A stretch of 64,000 nt of DNA. Source: Chthonobacter rhizosphaerae. GTDB lineage: Bacteria > Pseudomonadota > Alphaproteobacteria > Rhizobiales > Pleomorphomonadaceae. Below the pieces are notes generated by a model. That model was not told the DNA's origin. It searched no databases and saw nothing but the letters and a program-made list of their open reading frames with translations. The DNA lies in NCBI RefSeq assembly GCF_013839525.1, contig NZ_JACDIS010000016.1, positions 16,943 to 80,942 on the forward strand. The letters are read 5' to 3'. Made by a program: the position numbers and the translations under genes. Numbering within the stretch: position 1 is the first letter of the stretch; each line of letters begins with the position of its first letter. Shown here piece after piece: positions 35,108 to 44,214 of the stretch.

Positions 35108-35818
35108 TCAGTCCTCCAGCGTGATCTGGCCGTAGCGCAGGGCTTCGACCACGGTCTGCGTCTTGTTCGACGCATCCAGCTTCTCGCCCGCGTTCTGCAG
35201 GTGCGCGTGCACCGTGCGCTGCGAGATGTTGAGGAGTTCGGCGATCTCCTGGGCGGTCTTGCCGGTGGCGGTCAGTTCCAGGACCTTGCGCTCGCGGGTG
35301 GACAGGTCACCCGGGCGGCTGTCGATCAGGAAGCCGAGCGCGCGCAGGCGGCGGAAAGCCTGATTGCACAGGAAATCGAAGGCCACCAGATCGAGTTCGG
35401 TCAGCGACAGGGCCGTGCCGAGGCCGATCACGGCCGCCTGGTAGGGCTGGATCGACTTGACGGGAACAGCGACAATTCGCGCGGCCGCCTCCGGGCCCGC
35501 CGCGCCGACCAGATCGGAATGGCCGGAGATGCTCACGCCGTCGACCAGGAAGGGACGGTGGGACACGCGGCACCGCTCCAGGATCGGATCGCCCTTGGAG
35601 ATGGTGATCAGCTGGCCACGCTCGCTCCGGACATCGGGCCACTTCATGTGGAGGATCAGCGGCTCGACCGGCCGGCCAGGCATGGGCAGACCCGTCACCA
35701 GGATGTGGCTGGCCCCGTGGCTGACAAGCCGCCGCTCGATGATGTCGAAGATCCTGTTGGCGCTGGAGCAGGTCCGGAGGCCGACTGCATCAGCAAGGAT
35801 CTCGTCAGGTGTATTCAT
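35108..35818 (-). CDS. LuxR family transcriptional regulator
   Basis: A 236-residue protein. The C-terminal LuxR/GerE helix-turn-helix is LSTRERKVLELTATGKTAQE (from about residue 168) followed by IAELLNISQRTVHAHLQNAG. The N-terminal 150 residues resemble an autoinducer-binding fold (FDIIERRLVSHGASHILVTG) but key acyl-homoserine-lactone residues cannot be confirmed. No luxI-type synthase gene is in the window, so it would be an orphan. It is divergent from mutA, with an 18-bp dyad in the shared gap. Confidence 0.85.
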   Translation of the reverse strand: MNTPDEILADAVGLRTCSSANRIFDIIERRLVSHGASHILVTGLPMPGRPVEPLILHMKWPDVRSERGQLITISKGDPILERCRVSHRPFLVDGVSISGHSDLVGAAGPEAAARIVAVPVKSIQPYQAAVIGLGTALSLTELDLVAFDFLCNQAFRRLRALGFLIDSRPGDLSTRERKVLELTATGKTAQEIAELLNISQRTVHAHLQNAGEKLDASNKTQTVVEALRYGQITLED

Positions 35819-35992
35819 GCTTTTTATACCCGATCTCGAGTTGACGTCTGTGACGACGGGTAGAGCATTGCCGCTCGAACGCCCAGAGATGAAGTCTTGT
35901 ACGTTTCATCCATGGTGATCGCCTACCCGACGATAGTTCAACGTTAGTAAGAGATGCGGCCAACGGTCTGCCCAAGCGCGACAAATTACTCC

Positions 35993-36010
35993 GTGACCCT
36001 CGAGTGTCAC
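35993..36010. promoter_or_regulatory. 18-bp dyad in the luxR/mutA gap, candidate LuxR operator
   Basis: GTGACCCTCGAGTGTCAC is a palindrome with a single mismatched pair, centred on CTCGAG. It is 175 bp before the LuxR gene start and about 100 bp before mutA, inside an AT-rich divergent promoter region. Its length and symmetry fit a LuxR-type dimer, though it is not the classical lux box. Confidence 0.45.
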
Positions 36011-36109
36011 CGCCTTATGGCTAGTTGTGCCAAATTCGGCGACGTCTCATAAGGCCGGCATACCGTCCTACGCATCTCTTCCGAAACCGAGCCCAGGACT
36101 GTGACATCC

Positions 36110-37963
36110 ATGGACATCGATCTCCGTCACTTCGACGACATTTCCCCCGTTTCTCGCGGGGCCTGGGAGGACGCGGTCGCCAAAGCCCTCGGGGCTCTGT
36201 CGTTGGAGCGTCTCCAGGCCGTCACAGTCGACGGTATCGCCATTCCACCTCTCGCCGCCCCCCGGGCAGATCGAGATCCGCAGACCGCAAGAGGTGCCGG
36301 TGTTCCCTGGTCCATCATCCAGCGCGTCCGTCTGGGCGACGCCGCCGAAACGAACGCCGTTCTTCTGGACGAACTGGTGTCGGGCGCCGATGGCGTCGAC
36401 CTCGTTCTGAACCCGGTTCCGGTCTCCACCCCATTAAGGGCGGACGATTGGAAATTAATGCGAGTTCTGGAAGGTGTCTACCTCGACATGATCTCGGTCC
36501 ATTTGACGGTCCGGGATGCTCATCTTCCCATCTTGGAACAACTTCTTCAGGTTGTAGCATCGCACGACGCGCCAAAGAAATTGAAAACTCTCCACGTCGG
36601 CTTGGATCCCTACGCGAATGCAGTCGCCGGATATGCAGGTTTGCGAAACCAAAATGTTGAAGACAATGCAATAAATGACATATTAGCACTTCATGCAGAG
36701 TGCGCGCAGGGCGGGAGTGCGCTCTCCGCACGTGGTCAGGAATGGCATGCGGTCGGTGCGTCGGAACTGCAGCAAATAGCCATAGCGGTCGCAACCGGGA
36801 TATTGCATTTTGAAACATTGTCACGGTATGCACCAGCCAGTAAAAATTTCGTGAGTTTGGCGAATCGAATCGAGTTTCGTCTGGTCGCCGACCAGAATCA
36901 GTTCCTCACAATCGCGAAACTGCGGGCCTTCCGGCGGCTTTGGGCATTGGTGCTGGACAGCATGGGCCTGCCGCAGACGCCCGCCTTCGTGCACGTGGAG
37001 ACCGCCTGGCGCATGACGGCCAAGCGCGATCCCTGGGTGAACATCATCCGCTCCACCATCGCGACCTTCGCGGCTGCGGTGGGCGGAGCCGACGCCATCA
37101 CGACGACGCCGCACACGGATCTTCTCGGCCTGCCGGACGAGGCGGCGCGCCGCCTGTCGCGCAACGTCCAGACGGTGCTGATGGACGAGTCGAACATCCA
37201 CCGGGTGGGCGACCCAGCGGCCGGGGCCGGCGGCATCGAGGCGCTGACCGACGAACTGGCCGAACGGGCCTGGGACGAGGTCCGGCGGATCGAGCGGGAG
37301 GGCGGCCTCGCGGAGAGCATCCGCTCCGGCGCCATCCTCGGCCGCATCGCCGAGAAGGCCGAGACCCGAAAGGTCGCGGTCGCCCGACGCCGGGAGCCGA
37401 TCACCGGCGTCAGCACCTATCCGCTTCTCAACGAACTGATGCCCACGGTGGCGGCTCCGCTGCCGCCGGCGGCGCCGCCGCCGTTCCCGCCGCTCGCCAA
37501 GGCCACCCGGCCGGCGGAGCCCTGGGAGGCGCTCCGCGACCGCTCCGACGCCATGCTGGCGGCGACGGGGCGTCGGCCGGCGATCTTCCTCGCCAACCTC
37601 GGCACGGTGGCGTCGTTCACGGTGCGCTCCACCTGGGCGAAGAACCTGTTCGAGGCCGGCGGCATCGAGGCGGAGACCCGGGAGGGGCACACGAGCGCCG
37701 AAGCCGCCGCCGCCGCCTTCAAGGCCTCCGGGGCGCGGATCGCCTGCCTCTGCTCCGACGACAGGACCTATGCGACACTGGCGGCCGACACCGCCGCGGC
37801 GCTGAAGGCGGCCGGGGCCGAGATCGTCTTCCTGGCGGGCAAGCCGAAGGACGGCGAGGAGGCCTTGAGGGCCGCCGGAGTCGACCGCTTCGTCCATGAA
37901 GGGCTCGACGTGCTCGCCCTGCTGACGGACCTCAACCACCGCCTGACGGCGGCCATCGCGTGA
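36110..37963 (+). CDS. mutA: Methylmalonyl-CoA mutase small (beta) subunit
   Basis: A 617-residue subunit from ATG 36110; a GTG three codons earlier (36101) is also possible. The TIM-barrel part includes [20 protein letters not shown] and [19 protein letters not shown]; the C-terminal Rossmann part ([15 protein letters not shown]) lacks the cobalamin DxHxxG motif, as expected for the non-catalytic subunit. It pairs with mutB, 17 nt downstream. The first 830 bases use many A/T third positions, then the gene switches to the GC-rich usage of its neighbours near 36940. Confidence 0.92.
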   Translation: MDIDLRHFDDISPVSRGAWEDAVAKALGALSLERLQAVTVDGIAIPPLAAPRADRDPQTARGAGVPWSIIQRVRLGDAAETNAVLLDELVSGADGVDLVLNPVPVSTPLRADDWKLMRVLEGVYLDMISVHLTVRDAHLPILEQLLQVVASHDAPKKLKTLHVGLDPYANAVAGYAGLRNQNVEDNAINDILALHAECAQGGSALSARGQEWHAVGASELQQIAIAVATGILHFETLSRYAPASKNFVSLANRIEFRLVADQNQFLTIAKLRAFRRLWALVLDSMGLPQTPAFVHVETAWRMTAKRDPWVNIIRSTIATFAAAVGGADAITTTPHTDLLGLPDEAARRLSRNVQTVLMDESNIHRVGDPAAGAGGIEALTDELAERAWDEVRRIEREGGLAESIRSGAILGRIAEKAETRKVAVARRREPITGVSTYPLLNELMPTVAAPLPPAAPPPFPPLAKATRPAEPWEALRDRSDAMLAATGRRPAIFLANLGTVASFTVRSTWAKNLFEAGGIEAETREGHTSAEAAAAAFKASGARIACLCSDDRTYATLAADTAAALKAAGAEIVFLAGKPKDGEEALRAAGVDRFVHEGLDVLALLTDLNHRLTAAIA

Positions 37964-37980
37964 TCATGGGGGATAGACCG

Positions 37981-40146
37981 ATGATGAAGAAGCCGTCCTT
38001 CGCCGACATCCCCTACCGCCTTGTCCAGCCGGCCGCCCGTCCGGACGCCACCGACGTGTGGACCACGCCGGAGGAGATCGACGTGAAGCCGATCTACACG
38101 GCCGCCGACGTGGAAGGCCTCAGGCACCCGCACACCTTCCCGGGCCTGCCGCCGTTCGTGCGCGGGCCCTATCCGACCATGTACGTGCAGCAGCCCTGGA
38201 CGATCCGCCAGTACGCGGGCTTCTCCACGGCGGAGGACTCGAACGCCTTCTACCGGCGCAACCTGGAGCAGGGCCAGAAGGGCCTCTCGGTCGCCTTCGA
38301 CCTCGCCACCCATCGGGGCTACGACAGCGATCATCCGCGCGTCGCCGGCGACGTCGGCATGGCGGGCGTCGCCATCGACTCCATCTACGATATGCGCATC
38401 CTGTTCGACCGCATCCCGCTCGACCAGATGTCCGTGTCCATGACCATGAACGGGGCGGTCCTGCCGATCCTGGCGCTGTTCGTGGTGGCGGCGGAGGAGC
38501 AGGGCGTCGGGCCGGAGAAGCTGTCCGGGACCATTCAGAACGACATCCTGAAGGAGTTCATGGTCCGGAACACCTACATCTATCCGCCCGTGCCCTCCAT
38601 GCGGATCATCTCGGACATCTTCGGCTACACCAGCCAGCACATGCCGAAGTTCAACTCGATCTCCATCTCCGGCTACCACATGCAGGAGGCCGGCGCGACG
38701 GCGGACCTGGAACTCGCCTATACGCTGGCGGACGGCATCGAGTACATCCGCGCGGGGCTCGCCGCCGGGCTGAAGGTGGACAAGTTCGCGCCGCGGCTGT
38801 CGTTCTTCTGGGCCATCGGCATGAACTTCTTCATGGAGGTGGCCAAGATGCGGGCGGCCCGCCTGCTCTGGTCCATCCTGGTGAAGCGCGAGTTCGACCC
38901 CAAGGACGACCGCGCGCTCAGCCTGCGCACCCATTCGCAGACGTCCGGCTGGTCGCTGACGGCGCAGGACGTCTACAACAACGTGGTGCGCACCTGCGTC
39001 GAAGCCATGGCGGCGACCCAGGGGCACACACAGTCGCTGCACACCAACGGCCTTGACGAAGCCCTGGCGCTGCCGACCGACTTCTCCGCCCGCATCGCCC
39101 GAAACACCCAGATCGTGCTGGCCGAGGAGACCGGCAACACCAAGATGATCGATCCCTGGGGCGGCAGCTACTACGTGGAGAAGCTGACCTACGACCTCGC
39201 CAACCGGGCGCTCGCCCACATCAAGGAGGTGGAGGATCTGGGCGGCATGGCGAAGGCTATCGAGGCGGGCATCCCGAAGCTCCGCATCGAGGAAGCGGCC
39301 GCCAAGACCCAGGCGCGTATCGACAGCGGCGCCCAGCCGGTGATCGGCGTCAACAAATACCGGCCGGGCGGCGAGGACGACATCCACCTCCTGAAGGTGG
39401 ACAACTCCGCCGTGCGGACCGCCCAGATCGCCAAGCTGGAGCGGCTGCGCGCCGAGCGCGACCCGAAGGCGGTGGAGGCCGCGCTCGCCGCCCTGACCCG
39501 GGCGGCGGGGGAGGGCACCGGCAACCTGCTGGCCCTCGCCATCGAGGCGGGACGCGCCAAGGCGACGGTGGGCGAGATCAGCCTCGCCCTGGAAACGGTG
39601 TGGGGGCGGCACAAGGCGGAGATCCGGGCGATCTCCGGCGTCTACAAGCGGGAGGCGGCGCGCATGACCGACGTGATGAAGCGCGTGCAGGACGCCGTGA
39701 CGGCGTTCGAGGAGAACGACGGCCGCAGGCCGCGCATCCTTGTCGCCAAGATGGGCCAGGACGGGCACGACCGCGGCCAGAAGGTGATCGCCTCGGCCTT
39801 CGCGGACCTCGGCTTCGACGTGGACATCGGACCGCTGTTCGCGACGCCCGACGAGGCGGCGCGCCAGGCGGTGGAGAACGACGTGCACGTGGTGGGCGTG
39901 TCCTCGCTGGCCGCCGGACACCTGACCCTGGTGCCGGCGCTGAAGCAGGCGCTGACCGAGCAGGGCCGGCCGGACATCATGATCGTCGTTGGCGGCGTGA
40001 TCCCGCCGCAGGACTACCCGGCCCTCGAGGAGGCGGGCGCGGCGGCCATCTTCCCGCCGGGCACGGTGATCGCGGAGGCGGCCGAGAAGCTGCTGGCGAA
40101 GCTGAGCGCGCAGCTCGGTTACGAGGGGCGCGCGGCGGCGGAGTGA
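37981..40146 (+). CDS. mutB: Methylmalonyl-CoA mutase large (alpha) subunit
   Basis: A 721-residue catalytic subunit. The chosen ATG at 37981 has GGGGGA 9 nt upstream; in-frame GTG 37960 and ATG 37966 are alternatives. Substrate-channel and barrel signatures [36 protein letters not shown] and [16 protein letters not shown] are intact. The C-terminal cobalamin-binding domain has [14 protein letters not shown] (DxHxxG). It isomerises methylmalonyl-CoA and succinyl-CoA with mutA, in propionate assimilation or the ethylmalonyl-CoA route. MeaB at 29506-30501 is its chaperone. Confidence 0.96.
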   Translation: MMKKPSFADIPYRLVQPAARPDATDVWTTPEEIDVKPIYTAADVEGLRHPHTFPGLPPFVRGPYPTMYVQQPWTIRQYAGFSTAEDSNAFYRRNLEQGQKGLSVAFDLATHRGYDSDHPRVAGDVGMAGVAIDSIYDMRILFDRIPLDQMSVSMTMNGAVLPILALFVVAAEEQGVGPEKLSGTIQNDILKEFMVRNTYIYPPVPSMRIISDIFGYTSQHMPKFNSISISGYHMQEAGATADLELAYTLADGIEYIRAGLAAGLKVDKFAPRLSFFWAIGMNFFMEVAKMRAARLLWSILVKREFDPKDDRALSLRTHSQTSGWSLTAQDVYNNVVRTCVEAMAATQGHTQSLHTNGLDEALALPTDFSARIARNTQIVLAEETGNTKMIDPWGGSYYVEKLTYDLANRALAHIKEVEDLGGMAKAIEAGIPKLRIEEAAAKTQARIDSGAQPVIGVNKYRPGGEDDIHLLKVDNSAVRTAQIAKLERLRAERDPKAVEAALAALTRAAGEGTGNLLALAIEAGRAKATVGEISLALETVWGRHKAEIRAISGVYKREAARMTDVMKRVQDAVTAFEENDGRRPRILVAKMGQDGHDRGQKVIASAFADLGFDVDIGPLFATPDEAARQAVENDVHVVGVSSLAAGHLTLVPALKQALTEQGRPDIMIVVGGVIPPQDYPALEEAGAAAIFPPGTVIAEAAEKLLAKLSAQLGYEGRAAAE

Positions 40147-40166
40147 GGCGCGGTTGCGGGCGGGCC

Positions 40167-40195
40167 TTGTGCTCGCCCGCCCCTCGCCCTAGATT
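40167..40195 (+). promoter_or_regulatory. Predicted promoter of vapBC
   Basis: TTGTGC (40167-40172) and TAGATT (40190-40195) are separated by 17 bp, a good sigma-70-type arrangement. A transcription start 6-8 nt later would fall at about 40201-40203, only 4-6 nt before the vapB ATG, which implies a nearly leaderless message. Confidence 0.5.
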
Positions 40196-40221
40196 GGTAG
40201 AAGCATATGGAAACTTCTACC
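40196..40221. promoter_or_regulatory. Candidate VapBC autoregulatory operator over the vapB start
   Basis: A perfect 8-bp inverted repeat, GGTAGAAG (40196-40203) and CTTCTACC (40214-40221), with a 10-nt spacer covers the start codon of vapB and abuts the -10 element. Toxin-antitoxin complexes bind such repeats to repress themselves; binding here would block both polymerase and ribosome entry. Confidence 0.65.
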
Positions 40222-40491
40222 GTGCTGAATATCAAGGACCCACGCGCCCATGAGTTGGCCCGGGAACTGGCCGAACGGCGCGGCGTGAGCATGACCAGGG
40301 CGGTAGTCGATGCCCTGGAGAAGGATCTCGACGCCGTCCGTGCTGCGGATCACGACGCCGTGGCCGCGCGCCAGGAAAAACTGCTCGCGGCCGTCCGCCA
40401 GTTCTGGGCGGACAAGGGGCTGACGCCTGGCGGCACGACCATGGCGGAAATCGATGCGGAGATGTACGACGAGGACGGTCGTCCGCGATGA
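40207..40491 (+). CDS. vapB: VapB-type antitoxin
   Basis: A 94-residue antitoxin of the PSK/VapB family. The N-terminal DNA-binding part is VLNIKDPRAHELARELAERR followed by GVSMTRAVVDAL, close to the Rv0623-like type. The C-terminal half is the acidic toxin-neutralising tail. No ribosome site precedes it, consistent with a nearly leaderless message. The start codon lies in the centre of an inverted repeat. It overlaps vapC by 4 nt (ATGA). Confidence 0.88.
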   Translation: METSTVLNIKDPRAHELARELAERRGVSMTRAVVDALEKDLDAVRAADHDAVAARQEKLLAAVRQFWADKGLTPGGTTMAEIDAEMYDEDGRPR

Positions 40492-40880
40492 TCCTCGACA
40501 CGTCAGCGGTGCTCGCCATCCTGACGCGGGAACCGGAGGCGGAGCGTCTCGTCGCGGCGATGGCCAGGACCGACCGTCCGCTGATGTCGGCCGGTTCGGC
40601 GGTCGAACTCGGGATCGTGTGCGCCCGTCGGGAGCCGGTCCTTCCGCGTACCGTCTACGAGGACTGGCTGGACCTCTTCGGCGTCACCATCGTTCCCGTC
40701 GACGCCGATCAGGTGCGGCTCGCCTGGGCGGCTTTCGAGGCCTATGGCAAGGGGCGGCATCCGGCGGGGCTCAACTTCGGCGACTGCTTCGCCTATGCGC
40801 TCGCCCGCCAGCGCGGACTGCCGCTGCTCTTCAAGGGCGCGGACTTCTCCCGGACCGACATCGCCACAGTGGCCTATTGA
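40488..40880 (+). CDS. vapC: VapC-type PIN-domain toxin ribonuclease
   Basis: A 130-residue PIN domain. The acidic active site is complete: MILDTSAVLAIL (Asp4), a Glu in VELGIVCARRE near residue 44, NFGDCFAYALARQRG (Asp near residue 101), and LLFKGADFSRTDI (Asp near residue 119). It cleaves RNA, often tRNA or rRNA, when not bound by VapB. Coupling with vapB is by a 4-nt overlap. The neighbour at its end is convergent. Confidence 0.92.
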   Translation: MILDTSAVLAILTREPEAERLVAAMARTDRPLMSAGSAVELGIVCARREPVLPRTVYEDWLDLFGVTIVPVDADQVRLAWAAFEAYGKGRHPAGLNFGDCFAYALARQRGLPLLFKGADFSRTDIATVAY

Positions 40881-40946
40881 GACGCCGCCGCGCGCCCGGC
40901 GCGGCACCACCCCCACGTGGTGGGCTGCAATCCGCACTGAGGGCAG

Positions 40947-40972
40947 CCTGACGTCAGGACAGCGACGTCAGG
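40947..40972. terminator. Hairpin between convergent vapC and haloacid dehalogenase
   Basis: CCTGACGTC (40947-40955) pairs with GACGTCAGG (40964-40972). It overlaps the stop codon of the minus-strand gene, and may terminate both convergent transcripts. No T-run follows. Confidence 0.4.
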
Positions 40973-41616
40973 CCCTTCAGGTCCTTCAGGACGGCGGCGG
41001 GGGCCATGTCGGGGTACTCGTCCACGGCGCCGGCGCGGTTGATCCAGACGGTGCGGAAGCCGAACCGGGACGCGCCCGCCACATCCCAGCGGTTGGACGA
41101 CTGGAAGGAGATCGCGTTCGGGAACACCCGGTAGCGGGTGGTGGCGATCTCGTAGACGCGCGGGTCGGGCTTGTAGATGCGGATCTCGTCGACCGAGAGC
41201 ACGTCGTCGATCACCGACTCCAGGCCGGCGGCCCGGACGGCCTGGTCCAGCATGCGGGGCGAGCCGTTGGAGAGGATCGCGAGGCGCGCGCCGTCGGCCT
41301 TCAGGTCCTTCAGGACGTGCGGCACCTCCGGGTAGCAGTCGAGCGTCCGGTAGGCGTCGAGCAGCGTGTCGCGCAGGCTCCGGTCGGCGGACGGGTAGGC
41401 GGCGAAGGCGGTGTCGAGCGCGTCCTCGGTCAGGTGCCAGAAGCTCTTGTAGGTGCCGGCCAGGGTGCGCACCCAGGAGTACTCGAGCTGCTTCTGTCGC
41501 CAGAGGTCCGACAGGCGCTGGGCGTCCGGCCCGAGGGCGGCCGCGTGGCGGCGGACGGCAGCATGCACGTCGAACACGGTTCCATAGGCGTCGAACACAT
41601 AAACCGCGAATGCCAT
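40954..41616 (-). CDS. Haloacid dehalogenase type II
   Basis: A 220-residue HAD-superfamily enzyme. The nucleophile is Asp9 in VFDAYGTVFDV, the second motif is AILSNGSPRML, the Lys is in IYKPDPRVYEI, and FQSSNRWDVAGASRFGF carries the type-specific Ser-Asn and Asp. These match L-2-haloacid dehalogenases, which hydrolyse 2-halo-alkanoates. Other short-chain substrates are possible. A single gene, divergent from the aminotransferase gene. Confidence 0.9.
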   Translation of the reverse strand: MAFAVYVFDAYGTVFDVHAAVRRHAAALGPDAQRLSDLWRQKQLEYSWVRTLAGTYKSFWHLTEDALDTAFAAYPSADRSLRDTLLDAYRTLDCYPEVPHVLKDLKADGARLAILSNGSPRMLDQAVRAAGLESVIDDVLSVDEIRIYKPDPRVYEIATTRYRVFPNAISFQSSNRWDVAGASRFGFRTVWINRAGAVDEYPDMAPAAVLKDLKGLTSLS

Positions 41617-41786
41617 GGATCAATCTCCCACGATGGCGGCCGGCTTTCGCCGCCTTCCACCGGGGCGGACCTTATCCGACCGGGCGGCGGGTGCACAGTC
41701 GCTGCTTCGGACAGGTTGACCGCCGCCGCCGGAAAGCCTTGAGTAGCGGCCCCGCGCCGACGCGCACCTTGGGAGTGACGGACACC

Positions 41787-42641
41787 ATGGCTGAGTGGTC
41801 GAAGACCTGGACGTTTCTGGACGGCGCCTGGCACGAGGGCAACGTGCCGATCATGGGGCCGCGCACCCACGCCTTCTGGCTGGGATCGTCCGTGTTCGAC
41901 GGGGCGCGGTTCTTCGACGGCGTCGCCCCGGACCTCGACCTCCACTGCCGGCGCGTGAACCGGAGCGCCGAGGCGCTGGGCTTGATGGCCACTAGGCGCC
42001 CGGAGGAGATCGCCGAAATCGCCCGCGACGGCTTCACCCGCTTCGACGGCAGGACGGCGCTCTACGTGCGGCCGACCTACTGGGCGGAGGAGGGCGGCTT
42101 CATGTCCGTGCCGCCGCTCGCCGAAAGCACGCGCTTCGCCATGGTGCTCTACGAAGCGCCCCTGCCGGAGCCGACCGGCTTCTCGGCGACGACGACGCGC
42201 TTCCGCCGGCCGCTGCCGGAGACCGCCCCGCTCGACGCCAAGGCCGGCTGCCTCTACCCGAACAACGGGCGGGCACTGATGGAGGCCAAGTCCAAGGGTT
42301 ACGACAACGCGCTCGTCTGCGACATGCTCGGCAACGTCGCCGAGTTCGCCACCGCGAACGTGTTCATCGTCAAGGACGGGGCGGTGCTGACGCCGGCGGC
42401 GAACGGCACCTTCCTGGCGGGCATCACGCGGAGCCGGGTGGCCGATCTTCTGCGCAAGGACGGCTTCGCCGTCCACGAGACGATCGTGAAGGTGTCGGAC
42501 GTGCTGGAAGCCGACGAGATCTTCGCGTCGGGCAACTATTCCAAGGTGATGCCGGTGACGCGGTTCGAGGATCGCGACCTGCAGCCGGGGCCTGTGGCGC
42601 GCCGGGCGCGAGAGCTCTACTTCGACTTCGCGCATTCGTGA
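41787..42641 (+). CDS. Class IV aminotransferase (branched-chain or D-amino-acid type)
   Basis: A 284-residue PLP enzyme from ATG 41787; a longer upstream open frame is rejected as it covers the divergent promoter. The PLP Lys is Lys152 in LDAKAGCLYPNNGRA, and ALVCDMLGNVAEFATANVFI followed by GTFLAGITRSRV are the class IV signatures. The short length fits the DAAT/BCAT branch; exact specificity (branched-chain amino acids or other) cannot be read from the sequence. No biosynthesis genes lie beside it. Confidence 0.9.
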   Translation: MAEWSKTWTFLDGAWHEGNVPIMGPRTHAFWLGSSVFDGARFFDGVAPDLDLHCRRVNRSAEALGLMATRRPEEIAEIARDGFTRFDGRTALYVRPTYWAEEGGFMSVPPLAESTRFAMVLYEAPLPEPTGFSATTTRFRRPLPETAPLDAKAGCLYPNNGRALMEAKSKGYDNALVCDMLGNVAEFATANVFIVKDGAVLTPAANGTFLAGITRSRVADLLRKDGFAVHETIVKVSDVLEADEIFASGNYSKVMPVTRFEDRDLQPGPVARRARELYFDFAHS

Positions 42642-42748
42642 CCGGATCGGCGGGCCGAAACCGCCGTTCTGCGTACTCGGCAGCACCTCCGCGCCTTGAC
42701 GATCCCGTCCCCGGCCCCACCATCGAGCGGGTCAACCGGGAGACGGCC

Positions 42749-43483
42749 ATGCTGAAGACCGCGCTTGCCTTCGCGACCCTCTTGATCCTTTCGCCGCTGG
42801 CGGTCGAGCACCCGGCTGCGGCCGAGGAGGTGGACCTGGAACTGGTGCTCGCCGCCGACGGGTCCGGCTCCATCGACGACGACGAACTCGCCCTCCAGCG
42901 GCGCGGCTATGCGGACGCCATCATGAGCCGGGAGGTGCTGGACGCCATCCAGGCGGGCCTCACCGGCCGGATCGCCGTCGCCTACGTGGAATGGGGCGGC
43001 CCGACCTCCCAGCACGTGATCGTGGACTGGTCGGTCGTGTCGGACGAGGCGTCCGCCAAGGTGTTCGCCGACAAGCTGGTGACGCGCCCTCGGGCGGCCT
43101 ACGGCTACAACTCCATCTCGGCGGCGATCGACTTTTCCGTCTATCTGATCGAGAACAACGCCTACGAGGGCCTGAAGGCCGTGATCGACGTCTCCGGCGA
43201 CGGCCCGAACATCGGCGGCCGGCCGGTGCAGGTGTCCCGCGACGAGGCGGTGGCCAAGGGCGTGACGATCAACGGCCTCGTCATCCAGCGGCCGGGCGGC
43301 ATGGTGCGGCGGGTCAACGGCGAGCCCCTCAGCGCGCACTACGAACGCGACGTGATCGGCGGCCCGGGCGCCTTCGTGGTGGTGGCGGACGAGACGACCA
43401 GTTTTCCCGAAGCTGTTCGCCGCAAGATGGTGCTGGAGATCGCCGCCAACGACACCGCGCCGGCGGCGACCCGGGTCGATTAG
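42749..43483 (+). CDS. DUF1194 von Willebrand A-like secreted protein
   Basis: A 244-residue protein from ATG 42749 (CGGGAGA upstream). The signal peptide is in residues 1-25 (LKTALAFATLLILSPLAVE). A MIDAS motif, VLAADGSGSIDDDEL, opens a vWA fold, followed by YNSISAAIDFSVYLIE and KAVIDVSGDGPNIGG, the DUF1194 signatures. It is predicted to be periplasmic or secreted and metal-dependent in binding. The role is unknown. Confidence 0.87.
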   Translation: MLKTALAFATLLILSPLAVEHPAAAEEVDLELVLAADGSGSIDDDELALQRRGYADAIMSREVLDAIQAGLTGRIAVAYVEWGGPTSQHVIVDWSVVSDEASAKVFADKLVTRPRAAYGYNSISAAIDFSVYLIENNAYEGLKAVIDVSGDGPNIGGRPVQVSRDEAVAKGVTINGLVIQRPGGMVRRVNGEPLSAHYERDVIGGPGAFVVVADETTSFPEAVRRKMVLEIAANDTAPAATRVD

Positions 43484-43517
43484 ACCGCACCCTGGTCGCC
43501 GTTCGTCCGGCGTCGGC

Positions 43518-44051
43518 TCAAGGGCTGTCTTCGGCGACGAGCGGCCTCAGGTGAACGCGCGCGGCGTCGGACACCCTGCGGTCCTCGGCGACCTCGAAAG
43601 CCGCCTTTCGACGGCGGCACGGACCGACGTAGCCGGACTTCAGGGTCAGGTAGTCGCGCGGCTGCGTAATCAGCGTCGAGATCTTGGCGAGCAGGAGCCC
43701 GCCGGTGACGGGGCTCTTCAGGATGTGATCCGCGCCGGCGGAGATCGCTCGGCGCGCGCCGTCCGTGGTGCTGCCGGTCGCCACGACGAGGGCGGCGAAC
43801 ATGCGGTTCGGCAGGGCCGCGTCGTTGCGCAGCTTCTGAATCAGCGGGAAGCCCTCCGGGTTCGGCATGATCACCGTCTGGATCAGAACATCGAGGCGGG
43901 TCGCCCGCATGAGCGTGTAGGCGTCGTTCTCGTCATGTTGCTCGACGACGGACGTGAAGCCGTGCTCGATCAGCATCTTGGCGACCGGACGGGTCAGGAA
44001 GCCCTGACCGACGACAAGAATGCGGCACTTGGCGAGGCTCGAGCTATCCAT
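43518..44051 (-). CDS. Receiver-domain protein with degenerate phosphorylation site
   Basis: A 177-residue stand-alone receiver domain with a basic C-terminal tail. The acidic pocket, normally two Asp/Glu after ILVV, is Gly15-Gln16, and the phospho-acceptor position before xxMP in LIQTVIMPNPEG is Thr59 rather than Asp. The conserved Lys is kept (HILKSPV). So phosphotransfer is unlikely and the protein is a pseudo-receiver. The tail (YVGPCRRRKAAF) resembles a GPDRRRR-type extension common in alphaproteobacteria. Its partner is unknown. Confidence 0.8.
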   Translation of the reverse strand: MDSSSLAKCRILVVGQGFLTRPVAKMLIEHGFTSVVEQHDENDAYTLMRATRLDVLIQTVIMPNPEGFPLIQKLRNDAALPNRMFAALVVATGSTTDGARRAISAGADHILKSPVTGGLLLAKISTLITQPRDYLTLKSGYVGPCRRRKAAFEVAEDRRVSDAARVHLRPLVAEDSP

Positions 44052-44165
44052 TGCGTGTTCCCTATCCTTTACTCTGCACCCAAACTATCCGGGCAGATCT
44101 GAAGGACGGGTTTCAGATAAATATGCAGTAAACTGAAGGTATTTCTGTGGTTACAGGACAATAAA

Positions 44166-44192
44166 GGCGGCCGCCCGAAGAGGGCGGCCGCC
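44166..44192 (-). terminator. Rho-independent terminator of sodB
   Basis: An 11-bp stem, GGCGGCCGCCC and GGGCGGCCGCC (44166-44176 and 44182-44192), is followed on the minus strand by TTTATTGTCC. It lies 22 nt after the sodB stop. Confidence 0.8.
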
Positions 44193-44214
44193 GGATGACG
44201 GGCAAGCGTGAGGA

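Noticed and set aside
35108..36010. Complete quorum-sensing system
   Set aside because: A LuxR-type regulator is present but no luxI-type synthase is seen, so only an orphan regulator can be claimed.
40207..40880. Mobile element or genomic island around vapBC
   Set aside because: No integrase, transposase, tRNA or flanking repeat is present, and the base composition matches the neighbours.
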